In this document: positions 35,645 through 44,668 of the stretch, piece by piece
Numbering within the stretch: position 1 is the stretch's first letter
Layout of the letters: the number at the start of each line of letters is the position of its first letter
Assembly: GCF_004211145.1 (NCBI RefSeq)
Contig: NZ_SEBS01000007.1
Coordinates: 62,001-126,000 of the forward strand
Direction of reading: 5' to 3'
DNA length: 64,000 nt
From: Flavobacterium sp.
Lineage (GTDB): Bacteria; Bacteroidota; Bacteroidia; Flavobacteriales; Flavobacteriaceae
Notes under the pieces: model-generated
What the model saw: only the letters and a program-made list of their open reading frames with translations
Told to the model about the DNA's origin: nothing
Database searches by the model: none
Translations under genes and position numbers: made by a program

Positions 35645-36854
35645 AACGCAAAGCGGTTATCGGGTCGAGTGCCGAGGCTTTCCTGGCTGGATACCATCCG
35701 AAGAAGATTCCCGTCACGGCGCAGACCGCAAACGAAATCCCGATCGAGAACGCGGTCACGCTCACCGGCCAGCCCGCAAGTTTTTCCACGGCGAAGGTCA
35801 ATCCCAATCCCAAAGCTACGCCAATTATTCCGCCCGTGATACTGATGATCACGGCTTCGCTTAAAAATTGCATCAAAATATCGTTGCCGCGTCCGCCGAC
35901 TGCCATTCTCAATCCGATCTCGCGCGTGCGTTCCTTTACCGAAACATACATGATATTCATGATTCCGATGCCACCGATGAATAGCGAAATACTCGCGATC
36001 GCAACCAACAAAACGGTAAGCATCTCACTCGTCGCGCTGAAGGTTGAGATCAATTCCTGTTGAGAAAACACGTTGAAATTGTCGTCTTCGCCGGTGGCGA
36101 GCTTGTGTTTGTCGCGCAGGATTTGGGTGATTTCGTCTACGGCTTTCGTGGCCAGTTCTTCACTTTTCGATGACGTGACGATCGATTGCAGATAATTCAC
36201 GGCTAAAATCCTTTTTTGGACGGCCGTGTATGGCGCGAGGATTACATCGTCCTGGTCCTGTCCGAATGTGTTCTCGCCTTTTTCAGACAACACGCCGATG
36301 ATTTTGAACGGGATGCTGTTGAAACGTATCGTTTTTCCGATCGGATCTTCGCTTCCGAACAAATTCTCAACAACCGTTTGCCCGATGACCGCGACTTTCG
36401 CCGATGTCCTGACTTCCTGGTCGGTAAACATCGCACCGTCCTTGACTTCGAGCACGCGCACTTTGAGATAATCGGGAGCGACGCCGTAAATCGTGGTCGG
36501 CCAGTTTTTGGAACCGTTGATGGATTGGCCCGAACTATTCACGAGAGGCGATGTGTTTTCAGTGTATTTCGACTCTTTCTTGATGGCGGCTAAATCATTT
36601 AGCGTAAGTGATTGCATCGTCGACGGATCTTGTCGCACGCCGCCCGACATTCCCGCTCCGGGTCGGACCGTGATCATGTTAGAACCCATCGAAGAGATTT
36701 GTGTCTTGATGCTTTCCTTCGAACCTTCGCCTATCGCGAGCATCGTAATGACCGACGCCACGCCGATTATAACGCCGAGCATCGTAAGGAACGCGCGCAT
36801 TTTATTGAGCTTTAAAGCTTTGAATGCGATTTTTATGAGGTTTGGTAAATTCAT
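35637..36854 (-). CDS. MacB/FtsX-type ABC transporter permease
   Basis: A 405-residue permease. One N-terminal helix (about residues 20-42, AFLTMLGVIIGVASVITML) is followed by a large periplasmic MacB_PCD domain and three C-terminal helices (about 280-300, 330-355, 365-390) of the FtsX type. It contains the family's KERTREIGLRMAVGG loop. Unlike E. coli MacB, the ATPase is encoded separately. With the adaptor and TolC partner it should form a MacAB-TolC-like exporter of peptides, antibiotics or lipids. The gene is separated from the ATPase gene by 129 bp holding a palindromic repeat. Confidence 0.85.
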   Translation of the reverse strand: MNLPNLIKIAFKALKLNKMRAFLTMLGVIIGVASVITMLAIGEGSKESIKTQISSMGSNMITVRPGAGMSGGVRQDPSTMQSLTLNDLAAIKKESKYTENTSPLVNSSGQSINGSKNWPTTIYGVAPDYLKVRVLEVKDGAMFTDQEVRTSAKVAVIGQTVVENLFGSEDPIGKTIRFNSIPFKIIGVLSEKGENTFGQDQDDVILAPYTAVQKRILAVNYLQSIVTSSKSEELATKAVDEITQILRDKHKLATGEDDNFNVFSQQELISTFSATSEMLTVLLVAIASISLFIGGIGIMNIMYVSVKERTREIGLRMAVGGRGNDILMQFLSEAVIISITGGIIGVALGLGLTFAVEKLAGWPVSVTAFSIGISFAVCAVTGIFFGWYPARKASALDPITALRYE

Positions 36855-36933
36855 TTTGATTCTTTTACGTTAGTATGTTTTAACATTTAAGGTGGAAAAC
36901 ATGTTGGATTTTGTGGTTTGAAAATTCGAACTT

Positions 36934-36974
36934 CGCCAGACCTAACAGGTTTTCAAAACCTGTTAGGTCTGGCG
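36934..36974. repeat. Palindromic element AGACCTAACAGGTTT, copy 2 (near-perfect)
   Basis: A 20-bp perfect inverted repeat, CGCCAGACCTAACAGGTTTT (36934-36953) with AAAACCTGTTAGGTCTGGCG (36955-36974), and a single-base centre. The reverse complement of the GCGAAGTTCGAA extension is on the left. It sits inside an operon, between the ABC ATPase and permease genes, so it will form a very stable hairpin in the mRNA. Confidence 0.92.
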
Positions 36975-36983
36975 AGCCCAAAA

Positions 36984-37730
36984 TCAGTCAGTTCCAACCT
37001 CTGAAACGAGGTTCTCCAACGCCTTAGCCGCATCGTTCACGTTCTCGACGATCGAATCCTTCGTAATCAAACCGTCTTTCAAGATGATCGTCCTGTTGCT
37101 GAATGTCGCGATATCCGGTTCATGCGTCACGAACGCGATCGTCTTTCCTTCTGAATTCAATTTCTGGAACAACGACATGATTTCATAGGAAGTTTTCGTA
37201 TCGAGATTCCCGGTCGCCTCATCGGCCAGAATCAAAACCGGATCATTGACCAACGATCTCGCAATCGCGACTCGTTGTTGTTGGCCACCGGAGAGCTGGC
37301 TCGGGGTGTGGTACAATCGCCCCGAGAGCCCTACCAGTTCCAGCGCATGTTCCGCGCGCTCCCTCCGCTCTTTCGCCGGGATATTGTTGTTGTACAGGAG
37401 CGGCAGTTCCACGTTCTCAATGGCCGTGGTGCGCGGAAGTAAATTATACGATTGGAAAATAAATCCAATTTTTTCGTTGCGGACTTTCGCGAGTTCGTTG
37501 CGCGTCAAATCCTTCATGGCGATACCGTCGATCTCGTACAAACCCGACGTCGGCGTATCGAGACAACCCAAAATGTTGAGCAGTGTCGATTTTCCCGAAC
37601 CGCTCGAACCCATGATCGTCACGAATTCTTTTTCATAGATCGAGAACGAAATCCCTTTGAGCGCGTGCACGATTTCTTCGCCCATGGTAAACTGGCGTTT
37701 TAGGTCGGCGATTTTTATGATTGTTTTCAT
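36984..37730 (-). CDS. ABC transporter ATP-binding protein (MacB/LolD type)
   Basis: A 248-residue ATPase with Walker [10 protein letters not shown] (about residues 41-49), the Q-loop FQSYNLLPR, the signature LSGGQQQR, Walker [10 protein letters not shown] and the H-loop FVTHEP. The MacB/LolD family energises MacB-type permeases rather than classical importers. It is 6 bp downstream of the adaptor gene. Confidence 0.87.
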   Translation of the reverse strand: MKTIIKIADLKRQFTMGEEIVHALKGISFSIYEKEFVTIMGSSGSGKSTLLNILGCLDTPTSGLYEIDGIAMKDLTRNELAKVRNEKIGFIFQSYNLLPRTTAIENVELPLLYNNNIPAKERRERAEHALELVGLSGRLYHTPSQLSGGQQQRVAIARSLVNDPVLILADEATGNLDTKTSYEIMSLFQKLNSEGKTIAFVTHEPDIATFSNRTIILKDGLITKDSIVENVNDAAKALENLVSEVGTD

Positions 37731-37736
37731 GATGTC

Positions 37737-38957
37737 TTATTTGCGTTTTCCGGGTGGTTTTGGCATGAACGGGCTGGAACTCTCAGACGAAGCGGCGATC
37801 GGTGCCGACAATCCGGATGCCTGGGACATCGAGGTCACTACTTTGACGCCGTCTTTCAATCCATCCAAAATCTCATAATTAATTCCGTCATTCACGCCGA
37901 CTTTGACCAATTGCGGATGAATGCCGCCGTCATCCTGTATCCAAATCGTTTTTTGTGTATCCGAATCGGGAATCTCAGGTTTGGTCGTCGCATCGCCGAG
38001 CGCGTTCGGCGCATTTTCAGCATTGTATTTTTTGAGCAGCGCTTCATCGGGCGTGAACGTAAGCGCTTTTGCCTCGACGGTGAGCACATCCTTGACCTCC
38101 ATCGTGTAAATGGAAACGGTTGCTGTCAATCCCGGTTTTAGTTTTTCATCGGGGTTGTCGGCCTTGATGATTACGGTGTACGTGACGACGTTCGAGGTTA
38201 CAGTCGCATTCAATCGCACTTGTGAAACTGAACCTGAGAACGTTTGGCCGGGGAAAGCGTCGACCGTAAATTCCACGCGCTGGCCTTGTTTTACGTTCCC
38301 GATATCTGCTTCATCCACGTCGGCTTCGACCTGCATCTGCTTTAAATCCTGGGCGATCGTGAACAACGTTGGCGTGCTGTAACTCGCGGCTACGGTTTGG
38401 CCTTCATCGACTGCTCGCGACAGCACGACCCCGTTTATGGGCGAATAAATGTTCGCGTAACCCAGATTCGTCTGTGCTTTTTTAAGGTCCGACAGTTTTT
38501 GGCGAGCGGTTCCTTTCGCGGTGTTCAGGTTGTATTCGGCTTCCTGATAATCCGATTTGGAGATCACGCCTGACCCGAACAGCGATTTCTGCCTGTCGTA
38601 GACTGTTTGCAGATACCGTTGCTCACCTGCCGAAACCGTGTACGCCGCCTGCGCCTGTGTCAATTGCTCCTGAAGGTTCTCCTTGTCGAGCTCTGCGATA
38701 AGTTGTCCCGCTTTTACCGACGAATTGTAATCGACGTAAATCTTCTCAACGACGCCCGAAACCTGCGTCCCGACTTCGACCTGTTTTACGGCCTCGATGG
38801 TTCCCGTAGCCGTGATGACCGTGCTCACGTTTCCCGTTTTGGCGATCGTAGTTTGGACGTCAAGCGGTTGTTCCTTTGTACCGAAGGCCAAAAACGCGCC
38901 TACCGATGCGATTGCGACAAGCATGATCGCGATTATGATGAATTTTGCTTTTTTCAT
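37737..38957 (-). CDS. Periplasmic adaptor (MacA-like membrane fusion protein)
   Basis: A 406-residue adaptor with one N-terminal membrane anchor (residues 5-24). It has a biotinyl-lipoyl-like domain (GTIEAVKQVEVGTQVSGVVEKI), a coiled-coil hairpin (about 95-170, rich in Q/A heptads) and a beta-barrel region (VDEADIGNVKQGQRVEFTVDAFPG). It bridges the MacB-type permease and the TolC protein. The C-terminus is Pro/Lys-rich (MPKPPGKRK). Confidence 0.87.
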   Translation of the reverse strand: MKKAKFIIIAIMLVAIASVGAFLAFGTKEQPLDVQTTIAKTGNVSTVITATGTIEAVKQVEVGTQVSGVVEKIYVDYNSSVKAGQLIAELDKENLQEQLTQAQAAYTVSAGEQRYLQTVYDRQKSLFGSGVISKSDYQEAEYNLNTAKGTARQKLSDLKKAQTNLGYANIYSPINGVVLSRAVDEGQTVAASYSTPTLFTIAQDLKQMQVEADVDEADIGNVKQGQRVEFTVDAFPGQTFSGSVSQVRLNATVTSNVVTYTVIIKADNPDEKLKPGLTATVSIYTMEVKDVLTVEAKALTFTPDEALLKKYNAENAPNALGDATTKPEIPDSDTQKTIWIQDDGGIHPQLVKVGVNDGINYEILDGLKDGVKVVTSMSQASGLSAPIAASSESSSPFMPKPPGKRK

Positions 38958-38967
38958 GACTGTTGTT

Positions 38968-40287
38968 TTAGATTGTTATTTCGTTTCCTTGGTAAAATTG
39001 AAGCAGCTGATAATACAGCGCCATCGAGAATTTGGCTTGCAGGTATTGTTGTTCGGCCGACAGATAGGTGTTCTTGCTCACGATCAAATCGGGAGAACTC
39101 AAGGCTCCGGCGGTCGCTTTTTTCTGTGCCATTTCATAAGCGAGCTTCGATGAACTTCTCAAAGCCGTCGCGGCATCGAGTTGGCTTTGGGCCGACGTGG
39201 CGTTCTGCCAGGCGCTTTCGATCTTGAGATACAATTGTTTCGATTCGGAAACCGCGGCGATCTTGGATTTTTCGATGTCGATCTTCGCATTCGCCACCGA
39301 CGCTTTGTTCTTGTAGTTGCTGAAAATCGGGATCGACAGTTGCAGGCCGGCTGTCTGATAGAAGTTTCCGTCCATTTGCGTCCATAAATTCGGATCCTGC
39401 GTACTCGTGTAACCCGAATACAAACCGGCGTTCAACGAAAGCGTCGGCAAGTAGCCCGCTTTTGATTTGTCGAGTGCGACTTGAGAGATCTCGATTTGGG
39501 TTTTGGCGCTTTTGATTTCGGGCAATGTCGAAACCGCCGTTTCATAAACCGATTTCAGATCAGGAGTGATGAGTTGGGCGTCGGGCAATTCCGGCGACTC
39601 GATATCGAATTCCGACAACGGATCGAGTTCCAGCAATTGCTTCAACGTTATGAGTTGCTGGCGGTAATTGTTTTTTGATGTAATCAGGTTGACCTCATCA
39701 CTGCTCTGTTGCGTCTGCAAGTCGGCTACATCAAGTTGTGCAACCGAACCCGCGTCGTACTTGACTTTCATCTGTGAAACCTGTTCTTTTGATGAAGCAA
39801 CTGTGTTTTCAGCAATCGCGATCGCTTCTTTGTAATATAGCGCCTGGAGATATGCCTCGGTAACGCTAAGTGAAATGTTGTTTTTGGCTTCCGAGACGAA
39901 AAACTCGTTCTGCTTTACGAGAAGCTCGTTTTCCTTGACCGTGTTGTTCAGGTAGTTTCCGTTGAACAATGTGAGTTGCGTTCCTACGCCGACGTTCGTC
40001 GAATGAATCATCTGGCTCACGTAGTTACTCGTGATCGGGTCGATACTCGTTCCATTCGTCGCGTTTTGGGAAACCGAACCGGAAAGACTCGGCAGTTTCG
40101 CGTATTTGGATTGGGTGAGATTGACCTCGGCGCTTTGCTGCGTAAGCACAGCATCTTTGATAGTGATGTTGTTTTTGATGGCGTACGCGATACAATCGGC
40201 AAGCGACCATTTCTTTGGAGTTTCGTTGGTTTGCGCAACGGCAAATCCGAACGAAAGGATGGCGATGAGTTGAAGTATGGCTTTCAT
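38968..40287 (-). CDS. TolC-family outer-membrane efflux protein
   Basis: A 439-residue protein with a signal peptide (residues 1-18, FGFAVAQ) and two outer-membrane-factor repeats with long helical coiled coils. The first begins LADCIAYAIKNNITIKD; the second holds LPTLSLNAGLYSGY. It provides the outer-membrane channel for the exporter. As first gene of the minus-strand operon it is 10 bp from the adaptor. No convincing promoter was found in the 114-bp upstream gap. Confidence 0.87.
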   Translation of the reverse strand: MKAILQLIAILSFGFAVAQTNETPKKWSLADCIAYAIKNNITIKDAVLTQQSAEVNLTQSKYAKLPSLSGSVSQNATNGTSIDPITSNYVSQMIHSTNVGVGTQLTLFNGNYLNNTVKENELLVKQNEFFVSEAKNNISLSVTEAYLQALYYKEAIAIAENTVASSKEQVSQMKVKYDAGSVAQLDVADLQTQQSSDEVNLITSKNNYRQQLITLKQLLELDPLSEFDIESPELPDAQLITPDLKSVYETAVSTLPEIKSAKTQIEISQVALDKSKAGYLPTLSLNAGLYSGYTSTQDPNLWTQMDGNFYQTAGLQLSIPIFSNYKNKASVANAKIDIEKSKIAAVSESKQLYLKIESAWQNATSAQSQLDAATALRSSSKLAYEMAQKKATAGALSSPDLIVSKNTYLSAEQQYLQAKFSMALYYQLLQFYQGNEITI

Positions 40288-40401
40288 GGTGTCGTAATTT
40301 TCACCAAAGGAAAGCTGCTTTTTTGCGCGTTAAAAAAGAAGTAGACGTTCGCACGGATTGCGAAGTCGAAAAAGCGGATTTTGTCGACCGAAATTATCCG
40401 A

Positions 40402-41082
40402 TCAATCGTAATGCGTTAAAATTCCCGTGTCCGTCAATGTCCAAAATGCGGCTTTTTGGCCACCCGATTTCAGGCAGTTGTTCGCCCAGGAATTGCAGGT
40501 GTAAAAAAGATTGTATTTACCGCGCGCTTCATAAAAAAGGTCGTGATCGCCGTATGCCGCGTTGGGAATCAGCACGGTTTGGTTCGAGGCGTCGTACGTA
40601 AAACTGCCACCGATGAATGCGACGATCCGCGAATATTCGTCCTTGCTCACGATAACTTTCTTGCATCTTTCGTTCTCGACCAATTCATGGTGAAACGTCA
40701 CGTGCATCACGCCTTTTCCCATGAAAAAAGCGGCATTGAAAGCGGTGCTGACTTTGAGATCGCTCCACCGCGGCGTGTTCAGATAGAAATCACGATCGCC
40801 CCAACCGAAGGCTGCATATTGGAAAGTCGTGTCTTTCGAAAGCGTTTTTTTCGTGTGAATTTGCGATGTCCAATCTTTAAATTCGGATCTGATCGGAAGC
40901 ACTATATCGGTGTGGACGCCGTTCGATTTGATGTAAATGGTAACGTCTTGTTTCGGGTCGGAATCATTTGAATTTACCTCGATGTGCGACAGGATAAACA
41001 TCGTAAGCGAATACGCGACGATAAACAAACCCAGGAATAACAAGGTTTTAAGTGTATATTTCTTTACTTTCCTAGCCGACAT
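40402..41082 (-). CDS. TIGR02117-family (DUF2459) protein
   Basis: A 226-residue membrane-anchored protein with one N-terminal helix (about residues 13-33, LLFLGLFIVAYSLTMFI). The family motif SNGVHTDIVLP is near residue 57, with YAAFGWGDRDFYLNTPRW and NLFYTCNSWANNCLKSGG further on. The His, Cys and Trp/Asn residues suggest a papain-like hydrolase fold, but no reaction is established. The ATG at 41082 was chosen; it overlaps the FMN-reductase stop by 11 bp. Confidence 0.72.
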   Translation of the reverse strand: MSARKVKKYTLKTLLFLGLFIVAYSLTMFILSHIEVNSNDSDPKQDVTIYIKSNGVHTDIVLPIRSEFKDWTSQIHTKKTLSKDTTFQYAAFGWGDRDFYLNTPRWSDLKVSTAFNAAFFMGKGVMHVTFHHELVENERCKKVIVSKDEYSRIVAFIGGSFTYDASNQTVLIPNAAYGDHDLFYEARGKYNLFYTCNSWANNCLKSGGQKAAFWTLTDTGILTHYD

Positions 41083-41617
41083 TTTCAATTGCATTCTCAA
41101 GTGAAAATACTTTCGCGCGCAATTCAGCTTCGAGTTCCGGATTCACAATTCGGTTTTCTTCGAGGTTGAAATTTTGGTAGAACAACGGGAATGAGAACGT
41201 CTCCTTGATTTCCATTCCGAAGCGCGGCAGATTCGACGTCGCAAGTTCGAGAACGCTTTTTCCGCCGCGTCCGCCCGGAGAAGTCGCCATGAGCAAAGTC
41301 GGTTTTTGCTGGAAGACATCTTTGCGGATGCGTGACGCCCAGTCGAAAACATTTTTGAACGCAGACGAATACGATCCGTTATTTTCGGGCAATGAAACTA
41401 CTAAAATATCGGCATCGGAAATAATGTCGAGGAACTTTTGTGCCGCGTGATGTTGCCCGATTTCCTTTTCAAGATCGACCCCGAACAACGGCATTTCGAA
41501 ATCGCGCATGCTGAAAACCGACACGTCGGCGTTTTCAAAAAGACCTGCTGCGAATGTCGCAAGCACTTTGTTTATGGAGGTTGAGGAATTCGATCCGGAA
41601 ATCGCGACTAGTTTCAT
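41072..41617 (-). CDS. NADPH-dependent FMN reductase (flavodoxin-like)
   Basis: A 181-residue soluble flavoprotein of the NADPH-dependent FMN reductase/azoreductase superfamily. The phosphate-binding loop is SGSNSSTSINK at residues 8-18. The isoalloxazine-contacting segment is LPENNGSYSSAFKNVFDW, with a later ATSPGGRGG. Likely substrates are quinones, azo dyes or free flavin. It overlaps the TIGR02117 gene downstream. Confidence 0.8.
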   Translation of the reverse strand: MKLVAISGSNSSTSINKVLATFAAGLFENADVSVFSMRDFEMPLFGVDLEKEIGQHHAAQKFLDIISDADILVVSLPENNGSYSSAFKNVFDWASRIRKDVFQQKPTLLMATSPGGRGGKSVLELATSNLPRFGMEIKETFSFPLFYQNFNLEENRIVNPELEAELRAKVFSLENAIENVG

Positions 41618-41659
41618 ACTGCTTGTTTTGTTGCGGAAGTTACGACAATCGAGTTAAAA

Positions 41660-42346
41660 TCATTTTGACGTTACTTTGAAATATACGCTTCCGGTAACCC
41701 GACGCAAATTCTTTAGGACCGACTCGAATTCTTTTGCATTCGGGCTGTAGACGAAACGTGTCGAGTCAACTTGTTTCGATGTAGTTTTCACGATGGAATC
41801 AAAAATCGGTTTGTCGTCGATGCCGACATAACGCAATCGTACTTTATTTTTCTCGTGCTCGATTATGCAGATGTTCCAAAAAATAGAATCCTTATAATTG
41901 AGTACGAGACTTCTATCGATTCGTTTGGCGACCATTCCCTGACCGATGTTGAACAAAGTATCACGTTCGCTAAATGAAATCTCAATCGAATCGCTGACCA
42001 TCTTGGCGGGATAACCTATGCCTTTTATGACAGCCAAATTTCCTTTGAGAAAAATACCTTCCTTTCTCAACGAATCCCGTTCCGACATATGGAACCGAAC
42101 CAGCCAATGATATTCCTTTATGATGTTTTCGCGACCAATTTGCAACAACACCGAATCCTTATTCATGAATGTTCCGCGAAATGTCCGTGGGATTTTTGAA
42201 AGCGACGGTTCACCTTGAGGTTGCGACGAAGTGAAGAGAATTCCGTCAGCCGGTTTTTCCTCAGTCTGCTTGCATCCGACGAGGCAAAAAGCAAGCGATA
42301 TTAAAATATAAAATGATTTCACTTTGTTAGGTTTGGCACGCGCCAC
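41660..42346 (-). CDS. Hypothetical lipoprotein
   Basis: A 228-residue protein with a lipoprotein signal (SLAFCLVGC, Cys25). I do not recognise the family. The body is rich in short beta strands with conserved-looking acidic turns (ISFSERDTLFNIGQG) and has no enzyme motif. It lies 42 bp upstream of the FMN reductase gene in the same direction; an operon is possible. Confidence 0.55.
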   Translation of the reverse strand: MARAKPNKVKSFYILISLAFCLVGCKQTEEKPADGILFTSSQPQGEPSLSKIPRTFRGTFMNKDSVLLQIGRENIIKEYHWLVRFHMSERDSLRKEGIFLKGNLAVIKGIGYPAKMVSDSIEISFSERDTLFNIGQGMVAKRIDRSLVLNYKDSIFWNICIIEHEKNKVRLRYVGIDDKPIFDSIVKTTSKQVDSTRFVYSPNAKEFESVLKNLRRVTGSVYFKVTSK

Positions 42347-42511
42347 GCAACTTTCAAGCCAGAAAAAAGCCAGCGAATCGACGCGAGCATTTTATTTATT
42401 GAAGTTGAAGAACGCTACGATTTCCTTCAACGTCAATTTTTTTCTCGCTTCCCTCGGAAATTACGTAAAACTCATGTTCTGAAATGTGCAGATGCGACAT
42501 CTCGAATTATC

Positions 42512-42663
42512 CGCGCGAAGGATAGCAGCGGCATCCTTTTGGGAAACTGTGAGGTTTTTTCAACCTCGCGGGTTTCCAAAAGATATAGCGGATAGCCTGA
42601 CGGCGGCTTTCCGGAACGTGAAATTACCGAAAACTTGAAGCCGCCGACGCGCCCAAAAAAAGA
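42512..42663. repeat. CAGCGGCATCC hairpin element, long copy
   Basis: The left part contains CAGCGGCATCCTTTTGGG (about 42525-42542). A hairpin follows: GAAACTGTGAGG... with CCTCGCGGGTTTC. Then come the conserved CAAAAGATATAGCGGATAGC (42577-42596) and a CGGCGGC/GCCGCCG stem. It ends in GCGCCCAAAAAAAG. Compared with the copy at 49591 it has an extra closing hairpin. Confidence 0.8.
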
Positions 42664-42720
42664 ACAATCCGCGAAATGTCGGTTTTACGATTTCGTGGCT
42701 AAATTCAAAAAATCGGCTTT

Positions 42721-42777
42721 CGCTTAAGACCTAACAGGTTTCTGTAGACACCGATGATAAACCTGTTAGGTCTAGCG
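42721..42777. repeat. Palindromic element AGACCTAACAGGTTT, copy 3
   Basis: Perfect 15-bp inverted repeat at 42727-42741 and 42759-42773 with a 17-nt loop. The outer CGCTTA/TAGCG nearly extends it. It is followed by GCGAAGTTCGGC, the extension shared with copies 1 and 2. Confidence 0.9.
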
Positions 42778-42893
42778 AAGTTCGGCTTTTTCTTGGAGAT
42801 TTGGTTACAGGTTTTCTGCCGAAAAACTTAAATTTCGAGTTCGTTTGGAAACAACCCCAATTTCGATAACTTGCCACCGCTTTGACCAGCACG

Positions 42894-43220
42894 ATGATTG
42901 GCGACGTAAAGAATGGTCTGGAGAAAATAAACGTTGCCGAAACCAAACGCGATACGAAACAAGAAGATATTAAATTTGTTAAGGCTGTGCTGCTCACAAT
43001 GAACGGTCAGTATCAGGAATCGCTGGACTACTATGAAAGTGTCAAATCGACGTTCTCGAAAATCGGTCATTTTAATGGCAATTATGCGCTGAGCCTATAC
43101 GAGGTCGCATCCAGGACAAATGATGAAAAACTGATGAAAAAGGCGAAAAAACAGTATGCCAAGGTTAAAAACAAAGGTGAACTTACCGACGATATCAGGT
43201 CAAAATTTGAGAAAATCTAA
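42894..43220 (+). CDS. TPR-like fragment, probably a gene remnant
   Basis: A 108-residue frame from the ATG at 42894 (a TTG at 42882 is also in frame). The helical pairs FVKAVLLTMNGQYQESLDYYES and NYALSLYEVASRTNDEKLMKKA, with alanine and tyrosine at TPR positions, suggest two tetratricopeptide repeats. No start-like N-terminus or signal is seen, and upstream frames continue without a clean start. It is probably the 3' end of a decayed gene, though a small protein cannot be excluded. Confidence 0.45.
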   Translation: MIGDVKNGLEKINVAETKRDTKQEDIKFVKAVLLTMNGQYQESLDYYESVKSTFSKIGHFNGNYALSLYEVASRTNDEKLMKKAKKQYAKVKNKGELTDDIRSKFEKI

Positions 43221-43337
43221 TCGCAAAATCTTAAAATAACGCAATATAATTATCAGCCCAAACCTGCGTCAACATTTTCCTTCCCAAAGCGTAAATAAAT
43301 CAGATCCCGCCCCGACAAATAACTCCAAGCGTAAAAA

Positions 43338-43369
43338 CTTCGCGCCTTCGTGCCTTCGTGGCAAAATCC
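43338..43369. repeat. CTTCGTGCCTTCGTGGCAAA-type repeat
   Basis: Tandem GCCTTCGTGCCTTCGTGGC followed by AAAATCC and an A-tract. It is the same family as at 25489-25530 and, inverted, at about 53261-53280. It lies directly beyond the ychF terminator. Confidence 0.7.
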
Positions 43370-43400
43370 AAAAAAAAAAGCCCGCGAATAAACGCGAGCC
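43370..43400 (-). terminator. Intrinsic terminator of ychF
   Basis: Read on the minus strand, GGCTCGCG pairs with CGCGGGCT (8 bp, two G-U) around a TTTATT loop and runs into a tract of about ten Ts. It lies 36 bp after the ychF stop. Confidence 0.75.
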
Positions 43401-43435
43401 CAAATCTACTGCCTAAAGCTTAAAGCCTACAGCAA

Positions 43436-44530
43436 TTACACATTAAATCGGAAATGCATCACATCTCCATCCTTAACGATATATTCCTTCCCTTCAACAC
43501 GTAACTTCCCGGCTTCCTTCACTTTAGCTTCCGATCCGAACGACACGTAATCATCATAAGCGATGACTTCGGCGCGAATAAATCCTTTCTCGAAATCGGT
43601 GTGGATCACGCTCGCAGCTCTCGGTGCCGTGTCTCCGATGTTGATCGTCCACGCGCGGACTTCTTTTACTCCGGCCGTGAAATACGTTTGTTGTTTCAAT
43701 AATTTATATGCGGCGCGGATCAAAACCGACGCGCCCGGCTCTTCAAGACCGACGTCGGCCAAAAACATGGCGCGCTCTTCGTACGTTTCGAGTTCGGTGA
43801 TATCAGCTTCGGTCCCGACGGCAAGCACGATAACCTCAGCCTGTTCGTCTTTTACCATTTCACGCACCTTATCGACGTAAGCGTTGCCTGATACGGCCGA
43901 ACCTTCGTCGACGTTACACACGTAAAGTACGGGTTTGGTCGTGATGAGTTGGAAATCTTCCATTAGCGCTTCTTCGTCGGCATTTGCGGGAACTACCGTA
44001 CGAGCCGATTTGGCTTGCAACAATGCTTCGCGGATTTTATCGAGCAACGCTTTCTCAGTCTGGGCTTCCTTGTTTCCGGTTTTCGCGGCGCGACTCACTT
44101 TTTCAAGGCGTTTTTCGACGGTCTCCAAATCTTTCAATTGGAGTTCGATGTCGATAGTTTCCTTGTCGCGGATCGGGTTTACGTTTCCGTCGACGTGAAC
44201 GATATTGTCGTTATCGAAACAACGCAACACGTGGATGATCGCGTTACACTCGCGGATATTTCCCAAAAATTGGTTTCCGAGACCTTCGCCTTTGCTCGCA
44301 CCTTTCACCAATCCGGCGATGTCGACGATATCGACTGTTGCGGGTTGGACGCGTTCAGGATTTACGAGTTCTTCGAGTTTCTGCAGTCTCGGATCGGGAA
44401 CGTTCACTACCCCGATGTTCGGTTCTATGGTACAGAACGGGAAGTTGGCGCTTTGTGCTTTTGCGCTCGATAAACAATTGAAAAGAGTTGATTTTCCTAC
44501 GTTTGGCAACCCTACGATTCCTGCTTTCAT
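43436..44530 (-). CDS. ychF: Redox-regulated ATPase YchF
   Basis: A 364-residue Obg-related NTPase of the YchF/OLA1 subfamily, which prefers ATP. It has the P-loop GLPNVGKST at residues 7-15, a switch region with DIAGLVKGASKGEGLGNQFL, an NVDE motif in place of NKxD, a coiled-coil insert (about 130-180) and a C-terminal TGS domain (AWTINIGDTAPRAASVIHTDFEKGFIRAEV). It is linked to ribosomes and stress responses. It has its own terminator and lies alone. Confidence 0.9.
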   Translation of the reverse strand: MKAGIVGLPNVGKSTLFNCLSSAKAQSANFPFCTIEPNIGVVNVPDPRLQKLEELVNPERVQPATVDIVDIAGLVKGASKGEGLGNQFLGNIRECNAIIHVLRCFDNDNIVHVDGNVNPIRDKETIDIELQLKDLETVEKRLEKVSRAAKTGNKEAQTEKALLDKIREALLQAKSARTVVPANADEEALMEDFQLITTKPVLYVCNVDEGSAVSGNAYVDKVREMVKDEQAEVIVLAVGTEADITELETYEERAMFLADVGLEEPGASVLIRAAYKLLKQQTYFTAGVKEVRAWTINIGDTAPRAASVIHTDFEKGFIRAEVIAYDDYVSFGSEAKVKEAGKLRVEGKEYIVKDGDVMHFRFNV

Positions 44531-44668
44531 GGTTATTTTTATTTCAAAAAGTGCGCAAATATACGCATATAATCGGGAGCTGTCTTAATTATGTAAATCA
44601 AAAAAAAAATTGTGTAAGCTATCCTGAAGCCCATAATCTAACTTTGCTAAAACCAAAATACAATAATC

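Larger units (their letters stand above)
42347..42893. other. Gene-free 547-bp gap holding two repeat elements
   Basis: No convincing gene is seen. From left to right: unremarkable DNA to about 42510, a long copy of the CAGCGGCATCC hairpin element (42512-42663), and a palindromic AGACCTAACAGGTTT copy (42721-42777). A short stretch follows whose three frames each contain gene-like fragments leading into the TPR-like remnant. Confidence 0.6.
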
